Positions 34,301-42,455 of a stretch of 64,000 nt of DNA are shown in pieces. The stretch is from Armatimonadota bacterium. GTDB lineage: Bacteria; Armatimonadota; UBA5829; DTJY01. How positions within the stretch are numbered: the stretch's first letter is position 1; every line of letters starts with the position of its first letter. Made by a program: the position numbers and the translations under genes. The notes under the pieces were generated by a model, which was given only the letters and a program-made list of their open reading frames with translations, searched no databases and was not told the DNA's origin. Where the stretch lies: assembly GCA_029907255.1 (NCBI GenBank), contig JARYMF010000002.1:280569-344568 (forward strand), written 5' to 3'.

Positions 34301-35452
34301 ATGCAACTGATAAAGCTTGAAGATATCGTGGCGAATGCCAAACAACCTCGAAGGACTTTTTATGACCACAGTCTGGAAGAGCTTGCCAGGTCCATTAAGG
34401 AACGAGGTGTGCTGGAGCCAATTGTGGTTCGCCCGAAGGACGGAAAGTATGAGATAATTATGGGCGAGCGGAGATATAGAGCTAGTAAGATTGCAGGCTT
34501 AACAGAGATACCCGCCATTGTCCGCGAAGTAAGTGATGAAGATGCATCCACGGATGCTTTGCTTGAAAACTTTCAGCGTGAAGACTTAAACCCTATTGAT
34601 CGCGCACATGCAATTGAATCGCTTCTTAGTTTCATGACTTGGGAGAAATGTGCTAAAACGCTTGGAGTAAGCGAGAGCACACTTCGTCGCCACCTTGAAT
34701 TGCTTGAGCTACCAGAAGCTGTTCAGCATGAATTGGTTGCTTCATGGGATAAGAATTCTTGCAGTGGCTTTACGGAAGCGCATGCGCGGGTCTTGCGCGC
34801 TCTTAACTCCGACCCTGTTACTCAGCAGCGGCTAGTTGAAAAAATAAAAAACGAGGGCCTTTCGGTCAATGAGACTCAGCGCTTGATAGATGCAATACGC
34901 AACGTCCCTGAGAAAAAAGAAGCATTCCTTCGAGTGCCGCTTAGGGTTACAGAGGAAATCTTAAAGCAAATCGGGAAAGCCCATCGGAAAGCCAAACCCT
35001 TCAAACCACAGACTGCAGAACAACATTTGGCAAGTTTAGAGAAAACAGCTAATCAGCTTTGCTCATTGCTGGATGAACGATTGTTTGAATTTCTAAAAGT
35101 GGAGACAATGAATCAGCTGCTTAGTAGCTGTGCTACATGTTTGGATGAATTAGAGAAGTTTGTGAATAGGCTAAGAGTTACACTTCAAAAAAGACAGGAT
35201 GGCTTTAAAGAAGTTTATATTCATTGTCCGCTTTGCGGCAGAATCGAATTGATAGGGAGTCTCAAGTGTAGCGTTTGTTGGAGTGTTTTGCGCCGGTGCA
35301 TTGATTGTGGGAATTACGATAAGACCTATCAGCGGTGTTCGATAACTCAAGATTATGTTTATTTATCCGAGGCAGAGTCACCTCGGGAGGATTCAAAGTC
35401 GTACAAATGTAGCAACTATAAGCCGCGGTTCGAGGTAAAAAAGGTGGCATAA
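34301..35452 (+). CDS. ParB-domain protein with C-terminal cysteine-rich zinc-binding module
   Basis: A 383-residue protein. Residues 1-100 are a ParB N-terminal domain with the nucleotide-binding box GERRYRAS at 55-62 and ENFQREDLNPIDRA from 89. A helix-turn-helix follows at 113-136 (TWEKCAKTLGVSESTLRRHLELL). Instead of the ParB dimerisation domain the C-terminus has a helical stretch and then CxxC pairs at 309/312, 323/326 and 333/336, plus Cys346 and Cys370, which should bind zinc. No parA gene or obvious parS site is near, so chromosome segregation is not implied; it could be a Noc-like or nuclease-like regulator. ATG 34301 is preferred over upstream in-frame ATGs because GAGGGG stands before it. 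Confidence 0.8.
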   Translation: MQLIKLEDIVANAKQPRRTFYDHSLEELARSIKERGVLEPIVVRPKDGKYEIIMGERRYRASKIAGLTEIPAIVREVSDEDASTDALLENFQREDLNPIDRAHAIESLLSFMTWEKCAKTLGVSESTLRRHLELLELPEAVQHELVASWDKNSCSGFTEAHARVLRALNSDPVTQQRLVEKIKNEGLSVNETQRLIDAIRNVPEKKEAFLRVPLRVTEEILKQIGKAHRKAKPFKPQTAEQHLASLEKTANQLCSLLDERLFEFLKVETMNQLLSSCATCLDELEKFVNRLRVTLQKRQDGFKEVYIHCPLCGRIELIGSLKCSVCWSVLRRCIDCGNYDKTYQRCSITQDYVYLSEAESPREDSKSYKCSNYKPRFEVKKVA

Positions 35453-35481
35453 TTCTGCTTTAAATTTACAGGCAATCGTTA

Positions 35482-35511
35482 GGGCGTTCCTATAAAATGG
35501 ACGCCCTTTTT
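35482..35511 (+). terminator. Terminator of the ParB-like gene
   Basis: GGGCGT and ACGCCC form the main stem, with further CC/GG pairing after a bulge, followed by TTTTT at 35507-35511. Confidence 0.85.
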
Positions 35512-35668
35512 GCTTATAAATGGCTAAGCGTTAAGTACCACCCAATCGCTGATTGTTTGGCAAATTCCTCTCCAAAAGCTTGCTCCCTTTTAAGAAAGCA
35601 TAAGGACATTTAGAGGTATAAAAGCCCTTACAGTGCAAAGATTATATAAAGCATAATCGAATTGCTCC

Positions 35669-35697
35669 TTGACAAAGCTTCTAACTTTATATATACT
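35669..35697 (+). promoter_or_regulatory. Promoter of the BlaI-family gene
   Basis: TTGACA (35669-35674), 17 bases, TATACT (35692-35697). Both boxes are as good as in the purA promoter. Confidence 0.75.
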
Positions 35698-35716
35698 ACT
35701 AAGGCAATTTATCCGA

Positions 35717-35737
35717 AGACCGGCGGTGTGCCGGTTT
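35717..35737 (+). promoter_or_regulatory. GC-rich hairpin in the leader of the BlaI-family gene
   Basis: ACCGGC and GCCGGT pair around GGTGT, extended by A-T and G-T pairs, about 13 bases after the predicted transcription start. The layout (strong promoter, then a short hairpin) resembles that of purA. A role in mRNA stability is a guess. Confidence 0.45.
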
Positions 35738-35762
35738 CCGCGGTAGGAGAAAGGAGGTACTA

Positions 35763-36209
35763 ATGAGTAGCAACGAAGGCGCCCGCGACTACGTCGGCAT
35801 ACGACGCAGTCTAGGCGGAGGTTCGCTAGGCGAGTTGGAAGCCCAGATAATGGATATTGTTTGGAATCTTGAACCTCCTGTTACTTCAAGCCAGGTCTTC
35901 AAGATAATGTATCCGCGCCGTGAGCTCTCGTATTCTACTATTATGCTTACTATGGCGAAGCTCTCCAGAAAGGGCATTTTGACTCAGACAAGAACGGGAA
36001 CCAAAAAGACCGACCCATTCGTCTATAGCCCAAATATCAGCCGTGAGGAAATGGGAGTAAAGCTCATGGATGAAGTTGCGCGGAAAGTTCTGGGCAAGCC
36101 ACTCAATGAGGCGCTTCAGAGCCTCTGTGGTGGTGCGGTTAGTTCCGAACGCCTAGCAAAGCTAATAGAAAATGCTGAGAGTAAAATCAGCAAGATAACC
36201 AAAGGATAA
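35763..36209 (+). CDS. BlaI/MecI/CopY-family transcriptional repressor
   Basis: A 148-residue winged-helix regulator. Residues 20-90 match the BlaI family: LGELEAQIMDIVW, then VTSSQVFKIMYPRRELSYSTIMLTMAKLSRKGILTQ, the DNA-recognition helix and wing. The C-terminal half is helical and likely dimerises. BlaI-type repressors usually control a beta-lactamase or a membrane protease (BlaR/M56), but no such partner lies beside this gene, so the target is unknown. GGAGG stands before the ATG. The gene has its own strong promoter and terminator. Confidence 0.85.
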   Translation: MSSNEGARDYVGIRRSLGGGSLGELEAQIMDIVWNLEPPVTSSQVFKIMYPRRELSYSTIMLTMAKLSRKGILTQTRTGTKKTDPFVYSPNISREEMGVKLMDEVARKVLGKPLNEALQSLCGGAVSSERLAKLIENAESKISKITKG

Positions 36210-36224
36210 CTTCAAATTACCGTC

Positions 36225-36290
36225 AAATGGAAAAGGCCACCGCTTAATTTGCCCGGGGTAATCTTTAATAAGACCGGGCTATTTCCATTT
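36225..36290 (+). terminator. Two-level terminator structure after the BlaI-family gene
   Basis: An outer stem AAATGGAAA/TTTCCATTT (36225-36233 with 36282-36290) encloses an inner stem GCCCGG/CCGGGC (36251-36256 with 36274-36279). T-rich sequence follows. Confidence 0.7.
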
Positions 36291-36435
36291 TTAAGGACAT
36301 ATTTCATTTGATTTTGCAGGTTAAGGGTGGTAACGCGTTTAAACTTCATATAGTGGATATTGAGAAAATTACAAATCCAAGCACTTGATTATTTTACTAT
36401 TACCGTTATTCTGCTGAAAAGGAGATGGAAAAGTC

Positions 36436-37692
36436 TTGAGTACTGAAAAGCTGGCGATTGAAGGCGGAACCCCTGTGCGAACAACTCCACTGCCCAGTGT
36501 TGGCAATAAATCGGGCCGAGATATGGGCAGGGAAGAGATCGCAAATCTTACGGAAGTGATAAATTCCGGTAGTCTCTTCCGCTATGGAGGCAAGTTTGTT
36601 GACCAATTTGAAAAAGTATTTGCCGAGATGTTGGGAGTAAGACACGGCATTGCTTCTACTTCTGGCACGGCAGCAATCCACATCGCAGTCGCTAGTATTA
36701 ATCCCAACCCTGGCGATGAAATCATAACATCCCCAATAACTGATATGGGGACGCTGATTGGAATTTTATTTCAAAACGCCATTCCTGTTTTTGCTGACCT
36801 TGATCCAGAAACATACACCCTCCTACCAGAAAGCGTTGAGGCATGTATCACAAGCAAGACTAAGGCTATTATACCTGTTCATTTGTTCGGCCAAATGTGC
36901 GATATGGATCCCATCTTGGAAATAGCAAAAAAGCATGGCTTGAAGGTGATTGAAGATTGCTGCCAGGCTTACTTGGCTGAGTACAAAGGGCACCTAGCGG
37001 GAACTATGGGCGACATTGGCTGCTTCAGCCTTCAACAGTCAAAGCACATGACTGCTGGTGACGGCGGGATTACCATTACAAATGATGATAATCTTGCTAA
37101 TCGTGCAAGGCTCTTTATGGATAAGGGTTGGCCACGCGAACCAGGTGCGCGAGACTACATGTTTCTTGGCATTAACTACCGCATGAATGAGCTATCTGGA
37201 GCAGTGGCTTGCGCTCAGGTGGAGAAAGTAAAAGACATTGTTGAGCGAAGGCGCAAAGTTGCGGAAGGAATAACTCAACTTATTGTTGATGCCCCTGGTG
37301 TTAATCCTCCTGTTGTTCGTGAAGGATGCAAGCATTCGTGGTGGCTGTATCCTTTCACTATTAATGAGAAGATTCTTAACGTTACCCCTCAGGAGTTTTG
37401 CAAAGCTTTGACGGCAGAAGGTGTGCCAGCTGGCGTTGGGTATATCGGCAAGCCAATATACATGTCGCCGGTTTTCCAAGAACGCATGACCTATGGGACA
37501 TCCGGATGCCCGTTCACGTGCCCTAATGCAAACCCGAGGCAGTATCGTGAGGAAGACTGCCCGAATACAGTCGAAATCCTTAGGAGTATTATCACCATGG
37601 GTTGCAACGAGTTCTTTAGCGAGCAAGATATTCAAGATGTTGGCCATGCAATCAATAAAGTTGCCAGGTATTATGCTGGGAGGAAGTCATGA
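36436..37692 (+). CDS. DegT/DnrJ/EryC1/StrS-family PLP aminotransferase
   Basis: A 418-residue aminotransferase of the sugar-aminotransferase (DegT/StrS) group, which transfers amino groups to keto-sugars or related compounds. The PLP lysine is Lys203 in LQQSKHMTAGDGG. Other motifs are STSGTAAIH at 74-82, PVHLFGQMCDM near 147 and IEDCCQA at 172-178, where the Asp binds the PLP ring. The start is TTG 36436 with AAGGAGAT upstream. The stop overlaps the start of the double amidohydrolase gene by four bases (ATGA), so the two proteins are probably made together and act in one pathway. The substrate is unknown. Confidence 0.9.
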   Translation: MSTEKLAIEGGTPVRTTPLPSVGNKSGRDMGREEIANLTEVINSGSLFRYGGKFVDQFEKVFAEMLGVRHGIASTSGTAAIHIAVASINPNPGDEIITSPITDMGTLIGILFQNAIPVFADLDPETYTLLPESVEACITSKTKAIIPVHLFGQMCDMDPILEIAKKHGLKVIEDCCQAYLAEYKGHLAGTMGDIGCFSLQQSKHMTAGDGGITITNDDNLANRARLFMDKGWPREPGARDYMFLGINYRMNELSGAVACAQVEKVKDIVERRRKVAEGITQLIVDAPGVNPPVVREGCKHSWWLYPFTINEKILNVTPQEFCKALTAEGVPAGVGYIGKPIYMSPVFQERMTYGTSGCPFTCPNANPRQYREEDCPNTVEILRSIITMGCNEFFSEQDIQDVGHAINKVARYYAGRKS

Positions 37693-39197
37693 ATTTCTCG
37701 GTTGTGGATATAAACACCCATTTTGGGTTCCTGCCATATCGCGATACTGACGTATCGCTAGGTACGCTTCTAAACTCTCTTCGAAAATTCGGTGTGTCTG
37801 CTGCCTTGACCTATTCGCTTAAAGGGGTTAGTTATGATGCGGAGGAGGGAAACGATGAAACTTATACAGTAGCACAAGCACATCCTGAGCTTGTGCCAGT
37901 TGCAACCGTTGATCCTCGCAGGCATATTGGCGTCATTGAGGAAATCGAGAAGCGAAAGAAGCAGGGGTTTGTGGCTCTGCGAGTTTTCCCCGAAGCCCAG
38001 GGTTGGAGAATTTCATCGGCAATGTTCCGTCCGATTCTTCGAACACTAGAAAGCCTCCAGATGCCCCTGATTGTGAGTGGTGCGGGAAGTGGAACTCCTA
38101 CTGAAATTCTTCAGGCAGTCCAAGGGACGACTATCCCTGTGATAATGTGTGGCATTGGTTACTTCAACCTTGCAGAGGCGCTGGCTGTTTGTGCCGAACA
38201 TCCTCAACTTTACATCGAAGCTCAGATTATAGACACACCCGATGCCCTCAAAGTCGGTGTTGAAGCTATCGGCGCAGAGCGATTTTTGTTTGGCTCGAAC
38301 CACCCTTCATGTTCGATGAGAGCTTCGCTAAACGCTGTCAACGAGGCATATCTTACAGATTTACAGAAAGCGTTGATTTTCGCTGGAAATGCTCGGAGGC
38401 TCTTCCCTGAGCTTCCTGCGAGAAATGGGATTAGCCTTAACCTTGATAAGCCATTCGAAGACACGCCTATTATTGACGTTCACGCCCATTATGGCAAGTG
38501 GCCGTTCCCAATGAAGGGTACTGGCGTAGATTTCACCCTTGACCTAATGCGCAGGCGCGGAATTTCGAAGGTCATTCTTTCATCAAGCTATGCTATTGTC
38601 TATGACTTTGTTGAGGGCAATGCACAGATGGAAAAGGCAATTGAAGGTTATCCAGAGCTTCTAGGCTATATTACTGTAAACCCAAACTATTTCGATGCGT
38701 CATGCCGTGAACTGGAAAAATACGCCAAGAAACCCAATTTTGTCGGCGCCAAGATTCATCCTGCTTATTGCCGCATCAGCATCAACTCCCCTAAAACCAA
38801 AGCAATGGTGCGCAAAATCCAGGAATTTGGCCTGCCCCTCCTCATTCATACTTATGGGGCGGGGATGCCAAGTCAGGCGGAAGAGCTTGCACAACACTGT
38901 CCTGACCGGCCGATTATTATGGGTCATGGAGGTGCAGATGCATGGCGCGAAGCAGCCGAGGCTGCCCGACGTACGGAAAACCTTTATATGGAGTTTTGCA
39001 GTAGCGTGCTTGAGCACAACAAAGTCCGACGTTCCATAGACATTGCAGGCGTAGACAAAATCCTCTTTGGTAGCGACCTCGACCTCATCCACCCGGGCTT
39101 TATTGCAGGAATCTATGAAGAAGCTGGTTTGACACTCGAAGAGAAAGAGAAGATACTTTATAAGAATGCAACCCGGGTGTTCAACATTACACTCTAA
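37689..39197 (+). CDS. Tandem amidohydrolase protein with a degenerate first domain
   Basis: A 502-residue protein made of two amidohydrolase_2-type (TIM-barrel) domains. The second, residues 258-502, keeps all ligands: DVHAH (His265, His267), KIHP (His357), HTYG (His387), GHGG (His413) and FGSD (Asp463). The first, residues 1-240, follows the same order but has lost them: DINTH (only His11 left), ALRVFP for KIHP, SGAG for HTYG, CGIG for GHGG and GSN for GSD. So the N-terminal copy should be catalytically dead, perhaps a regulatory or structural partner. ATG overlaps the aminotransferase stop. The substrate is unknown. Confidence 0.85.
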   Translation: MNFSVVDINTHFGFLPYRDTDVSLGTLLNSLRKFGVSAALTYSLKGVSYDAEEGNDETYTVAQAHPELVPVATVDPRRHIGVIEEIEKRKKQGFVALRVFPEAQGWRISSAMFRPILRTLESLQMPLIVSGAGSGTPTEILQAVQGTTIPVIMCGIGYFNLAEALAVCAEHPQLYIEAQIIDTPDALKVGVEAIGAERFLFGSNHPSCSMRASLNAVNEAYLTDLQKALIFAGNARRLFPELPARNGISLNLDKPFEDTPIIDVHAHYGKWPFPMKGTGVDFTLDLMRRRGISKVILSSSYAIVYDFVEGNAQMEKAIEGYPELLGYITVNPNYFDASCRELEKYAKKPNFVGAKIHPAYCRISINSPKTKAMVRKIQEFGLPLLIHTYGAGMPSQAEELAQHCPDRPIIMGHGGADAWREAAEAARRTENLYMEFCSSVLEHNKVRRSIDIAGVDKILFGSDLDLIHPGFIAGIYEEAGLTLEEKEKILYKNATRVFNITL

Positions 39198-39222
39198 TAT
39201 CAAATTCGCTTTCTCAATTAGT

Positions 39223-39268
39223 GCTAAGGCTAAGCATTTGATATGAATATCAGGTGCTTAGCCTTGGT
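39223..39268. promoter_or_regulatory. Long inverted repeat upstream of the metal ATPase
   Basis: AAGGCTAAGCA (39226-39236) pairs perfectly with TGCTTAGCCTT (39255-39265). Two T-G pairs and an inner TGATAT/ATATCA stem continue towards the loop, and the ends extend by wobble pairs. It lies 30 bases before ATG 39298 and has no T-run, so it may be a leader structure, an operator or an inefficient terminator of the upstream pair. Confidence 0.55.
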
Positions 39269-39297
39269 AATCTATCGTAGGGGCAGTCTGATAATCC

Positions 39298-41661
39298 ATG
39301 GCTGAAAAAAAAGTGCTAAGTCTGCCTGTCTTGCTGCCGCCGGGATATGAAGAATGTGACCGGTGCGTGGGCAGGTTGCGCGATTCCCTTTTGCAAATAG
39401 AAGGCATTTTATCTGTTGAGGTGGACAGGGAAAACTCAACACTCACCCTTGTTTATGACCCTCATCTAGCAAGAATGGAGGATGTTGAGCGGCGGGCGAA
39501 GCACATAGGTGTGGAAATCGGAGAGCGATTTGAGCACCTGACACTTACGCTTGTTGGCCTTGACTGTCCTGATTGTGCCATAAAGCTGGAGAAAAATGTT
39601 GGCCGCATGAGTGGCGTTCTCTGGGCTTCAACGAACTTTGCTGCATCCAAACTATCCGTGGAATATGAGCCTCAGATTGTGAATGCGTCAGACATTGCAA
39701 AAAAAATCCGACAGCTAGGTTACGATGTTCGGGAAGCAGAGGCTGAGCTTGCTGGACAGCCTCAGCGTGAGCAACGCGAGATTATAGCACCGGAGCAAGT
39801 AATTTTCACAAAACACGTTGCGATAACATTTATTGCGGGGTTTCTGTTGGTAATTGCACTTGCTCTTTCCACAGCTAATCAGCTCATTCTCGCTCGGATT
39901 TTATATGCAGCTTCTGTGGTGGTAGGAGGATACTACGCGGCTCGGGGCGCCCTCTATAGCCTGCGCTCCTTCGTGTTGGACATGAACTTTTTAATGACAA
40001 TTGCGGCAATCGGCGCAATTATCATTGGCGAATGGTTTGATGCCGCAATGGTGATGTTTCTCTTCTCGCTTGGAAATACGCTAGAGGCGCGAACTATTGA
40101 ACGAGCGCGTGATTCGATACGTTCATTAATTAATCTTTTCCCAACCAAGGCGACTGTCAAGCGAAATGGTGGTGAGGAGCAAGTAGATATAAGCTTAGTT
40201 AAGGTTGGTGACATTCTAATCATAAGGCCTGGTGAGAAAATACCGACCGATTGCGAGGTAATATCGGGCAGCTCCACGGTAGATCAGTCGCCTATTACTG
40301 GCGAGTCTACCCCAGTGGAGAAGACTATTGGGGACTTGGTGTTTGCCGGTACAATTAACCAAAGAGGTTCATTGGAAGCTCGTGCAGTTGCCACCGCTGA
40401 AGACAATACGCTGGCGAGAATCCTGCATCTAGTTGAAGAGGCTCAGGCAGAAAAAGCACCAACTCAGCGATTTGCAGAATTGTTTGGCAGGTATTATACT
40501 CCGGTAGTTGTTGGGCTGGCAGTTGTCATTGCTCTTGTTCCACCACTCTTTTATAACGCAATGTTTCGAGATTGGCTCTACAGAGCGTTAACTCTTCTTG
40601 TTGTGGCTTGTCCTTGTGCGCTAGTTATTTCTACTCCTGTGGCAATAGTCTCGGCGATTGGAAATGCCGCAAAAAAAGGCATCTTGATTAAAGGCGGAAC
40701 GCATTTGGAGGCTGCCGGTGGAATCCGAGTGGTGGCGTTTGATAAAACCGGCACGCTAACTACTGGAGAGGCTAGGGTGACTGATATTATCCCAGCGGGC
40801 AACTTCACGCGCGAACAGGTGTTGTCTCTTGCAGCGGGTGTGGAGTCAAGGTCGGAGCATCCGTTGGCACAGGCGATCTTGCATGAGGCTCGTAAGGAGA
40901 ATATAAAGCCCCATGAGGTTACAGATTTCGAAGCGCTGACCGGAATGGGTGCTGCGGCAAAGTTAAATGGCGATGTATGCATTATTGGTAATACTCGATT
41001 AATGGATCAATTCGGCATAGAGTATACTGAATATACGGATAAAGTCAGGACTCTTCAACAAGATGGCAAGACTGTTGTAATGATTGCCTATAATCGAACG
41101 CTTGCGGGAATTATTGCTTTGTCGGATACTGTGCGGGAATCAGCTAGGCAAGCATTCGAGGACTTGAGAAGAGCAGGGGTTGAGCGCATTTTGATGATTA
41201 CCGGCGACAATGATGCTACTGCTCGCGCAGTGGCGAGGGACTTGGGGGTAGACGAGTACTATGCAGAGCTTCTGCCTCAGGACAAAGTTGATATTGTTCG
41301 TTTGCTCGTTGAAAGATTTCATAAAGTTGCAGTCGTTGGCGATGGTGTGAATGATGCACCAGCGATGGCAGTGGCAAGTCTTGGTGTCGCAATGGGTGCG
41401 GCAGGGTCGCCGATTGCTTTGGAAACCGCTGACATTGCTTTGATGTCCGAAGATTTGAGTCGTCTTCCATTTGCAATGCGCTTGAGCAAGCGAACGCTTG
41501 CTACTATAAAAGAAAACATAGCATTTTCTTTGTTGGTGATTGTTGTTCTCGTTTGTACCGCACTCTTAGGGTGGTTAAAACTTTCGCTCGGGGTCTTTGG
41601 CCATGAGGGAAGTGCGCTGCTAGTCATTGCAAACGGCATGCGCTTATTGAGATTTCGATAA
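39298..41661 (+). CDS. Heavy-metal-translocating P1B-type ATPase
   Basis: A 787-residue metal pump of the cytoplasmic membrane. Two N-terminal HMA domains carry CxxC at 20/23 and 90/93. Then come the TGES motif at 334-337, the transport motif CPC at 438-440, the phosphorylated Asp482 in FDKTGTLT and GDGVNDAP near 680. The last membrane segment has HEGSALLVIANGMRLL. CPC fits Zn/Cd/Cu pumps, while HEGS resembles the HEGG motif of cobalt- or iron-type pumps, so the metal cannot be called. A ZIP transporter gene follows after 4 bp and suggests a divalent metal such as zinc. The Shine-Dalgarno is weak. Confidence 0.93.
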   Translation: MAEKKVLSLPVLLPPGYEECDRCVGRLRDSLLQIEGILSVEVDRENSTLTLVYDPHLARMEDVERRAKHIGVEIGERFEHLTLTLVGLDCPDCAIKLEKNVGRMSGVLWASTNFAASKLSVEYEPQIVNASDIAKKIRQLGYDVREAEAELAGQPQREQREIIAPEQVIFTKHVAITFIAGFLLVIALALSTANQLILARILYAASVVVGGYYAARGALYSLRSFVLDMNFLMTIAAIGAIIIGEWFDAAMVMFLFSLGNTLEARTIERARDSIRSLINLFPTKATVKRNGGEEQVDISLVKVGDILIIRPGEKIPTDCEVISGSSTVDQSPITGESTPVEKTIGDLVFAGTINQRGSLEARAVATAEDNTLARILHLVEEAQAEKAPTQRFAELFGRYYTPVVVGLAVVIALVPPLFYNAMFRDWLYRALTLLVVACPCALVISTPVAIVSAIGNAAKKGILIKGGTHLEAAGGIRVVAFDKTGTLTTGEARVTDIIPAGNFTREQVLSLAAGVESRSEHPLAQAILHEARKENIKPHEVTDFEALTGMGAAAKLNGDVCIIGNTRLMDQFGIEYTEYTDKVRTLQQDGKTVVMIAYNRTLAGIIALSDTVRESARQAFEDLRRAGVERILMITGDNDATARAVARDLGVDEYYAELLPQDKVDIVRLLVERFHKVAVVGDGVNDAPAMAVASLGVAMGAAGSPIALETADIALMSEDLSRLPFAMRLSKRTLATIKENIAFSLLVIVVLVCTALLGWLKLSLGVFGHEGSALLVIANGMRLLRFR

Positions 41662-41665
41662 ACCA

Positions 41666-42454
41666 ATGCATGATCAATCGTTATTAGATCCTAGTCATGC
41701 AATTGCCCTGCGGGCGGTAGTTGCGATGTCTGCTGCCTCGCTTGGTGGTTTGATAGGCATTGCCTGGAACCGAGTCAGCCATAAAGTGTTGTGTGGCATG
41801 GTTAGCCTTGCTGCTGGTGCACTTCTTGGGGTTACCGTGTTGCATATCATACCTGAGACGTTTGAAATTCTTGGCGCCTGGCCTTCGCTAGTGAGTCTTG
41901 TTGCAGGATATCTCTTATTCGCAGCTATTGGAAAGTACATATATTTTATATGCCCAGCTTGCGCTGCGTCGGCAAGCGAACATGAAACCGGATACTTGAG
42001 GCTGGGGATACTCCTAATGATTTCCATGAGTATCCACAGCACTGTTGATGGCTTGGCAATTAGTGCTGGGTCAAGGACATTTTCCGTAGTGGGAATAATG
42101 ATTCTGTTGGCGGTCTCGTACCATAAGGTCCCCGAAGGTCTTGCGCTTGTGAGTGTGGCACGGCTTTCAGGTTATGGGCGGGCAAAGGCAATTTTCGTAA
42201 CGCTTCTTATAGAACTTACAACCGTTCTCGGGGCATTCATTGGGCTATTACTTTTCTTTGAAGTACAGCAAACGCTCTTAGCCGTTATTCTTGGCTTCGT
42301 GGCTGGGAGCTTCCTGTATACGGTCGGGTTTGCTCTCATCAAAGAGATGTTTGCTCATGAAAAAATATCAATTTTTATATATCTTGGCTTAGGTTTTGCC
42401 TCGATGATTGTTTTTAGCAAAGTGGTATCAAGTCTCGGCATGCATGTTCACTGA
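41666..42454 (+). CDS. ZIP-family metal transporter
   Basis: A 262-residue membrane protein with about eight hydrophobic segments. Two metal-binding helices are visible: SIHSTVDGLAIS near 127-138 and VSYHKVPEGLALVS near 151-164, with the His, Asp and Glu residues of ZIP transporters. ZIP proteins let zinc or similar divalent ions move down their gradient, usually into the cytoplasm, though some variants work outward. The ATG is 4 bp after the stop of the metal ATPase gene, so the two form an operon for metal balance. The stop lies 1 bp from the convergent O-antigen-ligase gene. Confidence 0.9.
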   Translation: MHDQSLLDPSHAIALRAVVAMSAASLGGLIGIAWNRVSHKVLCGMVSLAAGALLGVTVLHIIPETFEILGAWPSLVSLVAGYLLFAAIGKYIYFICPACAASASEHETGYLRLGILLMISMSIHSTVDGLAISAGSRTFSVVGIMILLAVSYHKVPEGLALVSVARLSGYGRAKAIFVTLLIELTTVLGAFIGLLLFFEVQQTLLAVILGFVAGSFLYTVGFALIKEMFAHEKISIFIYLGLGFASMIVFSKVVSSLGMHVH

Positions 42455-42455
42455 C

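Noticed and set aside
34301..35452. A chromosomal partition locus (parAB/parS)
   Set aside because: No parA gene or parS-type palindrome was found nearby, and the C-terminus is not that of ParB.
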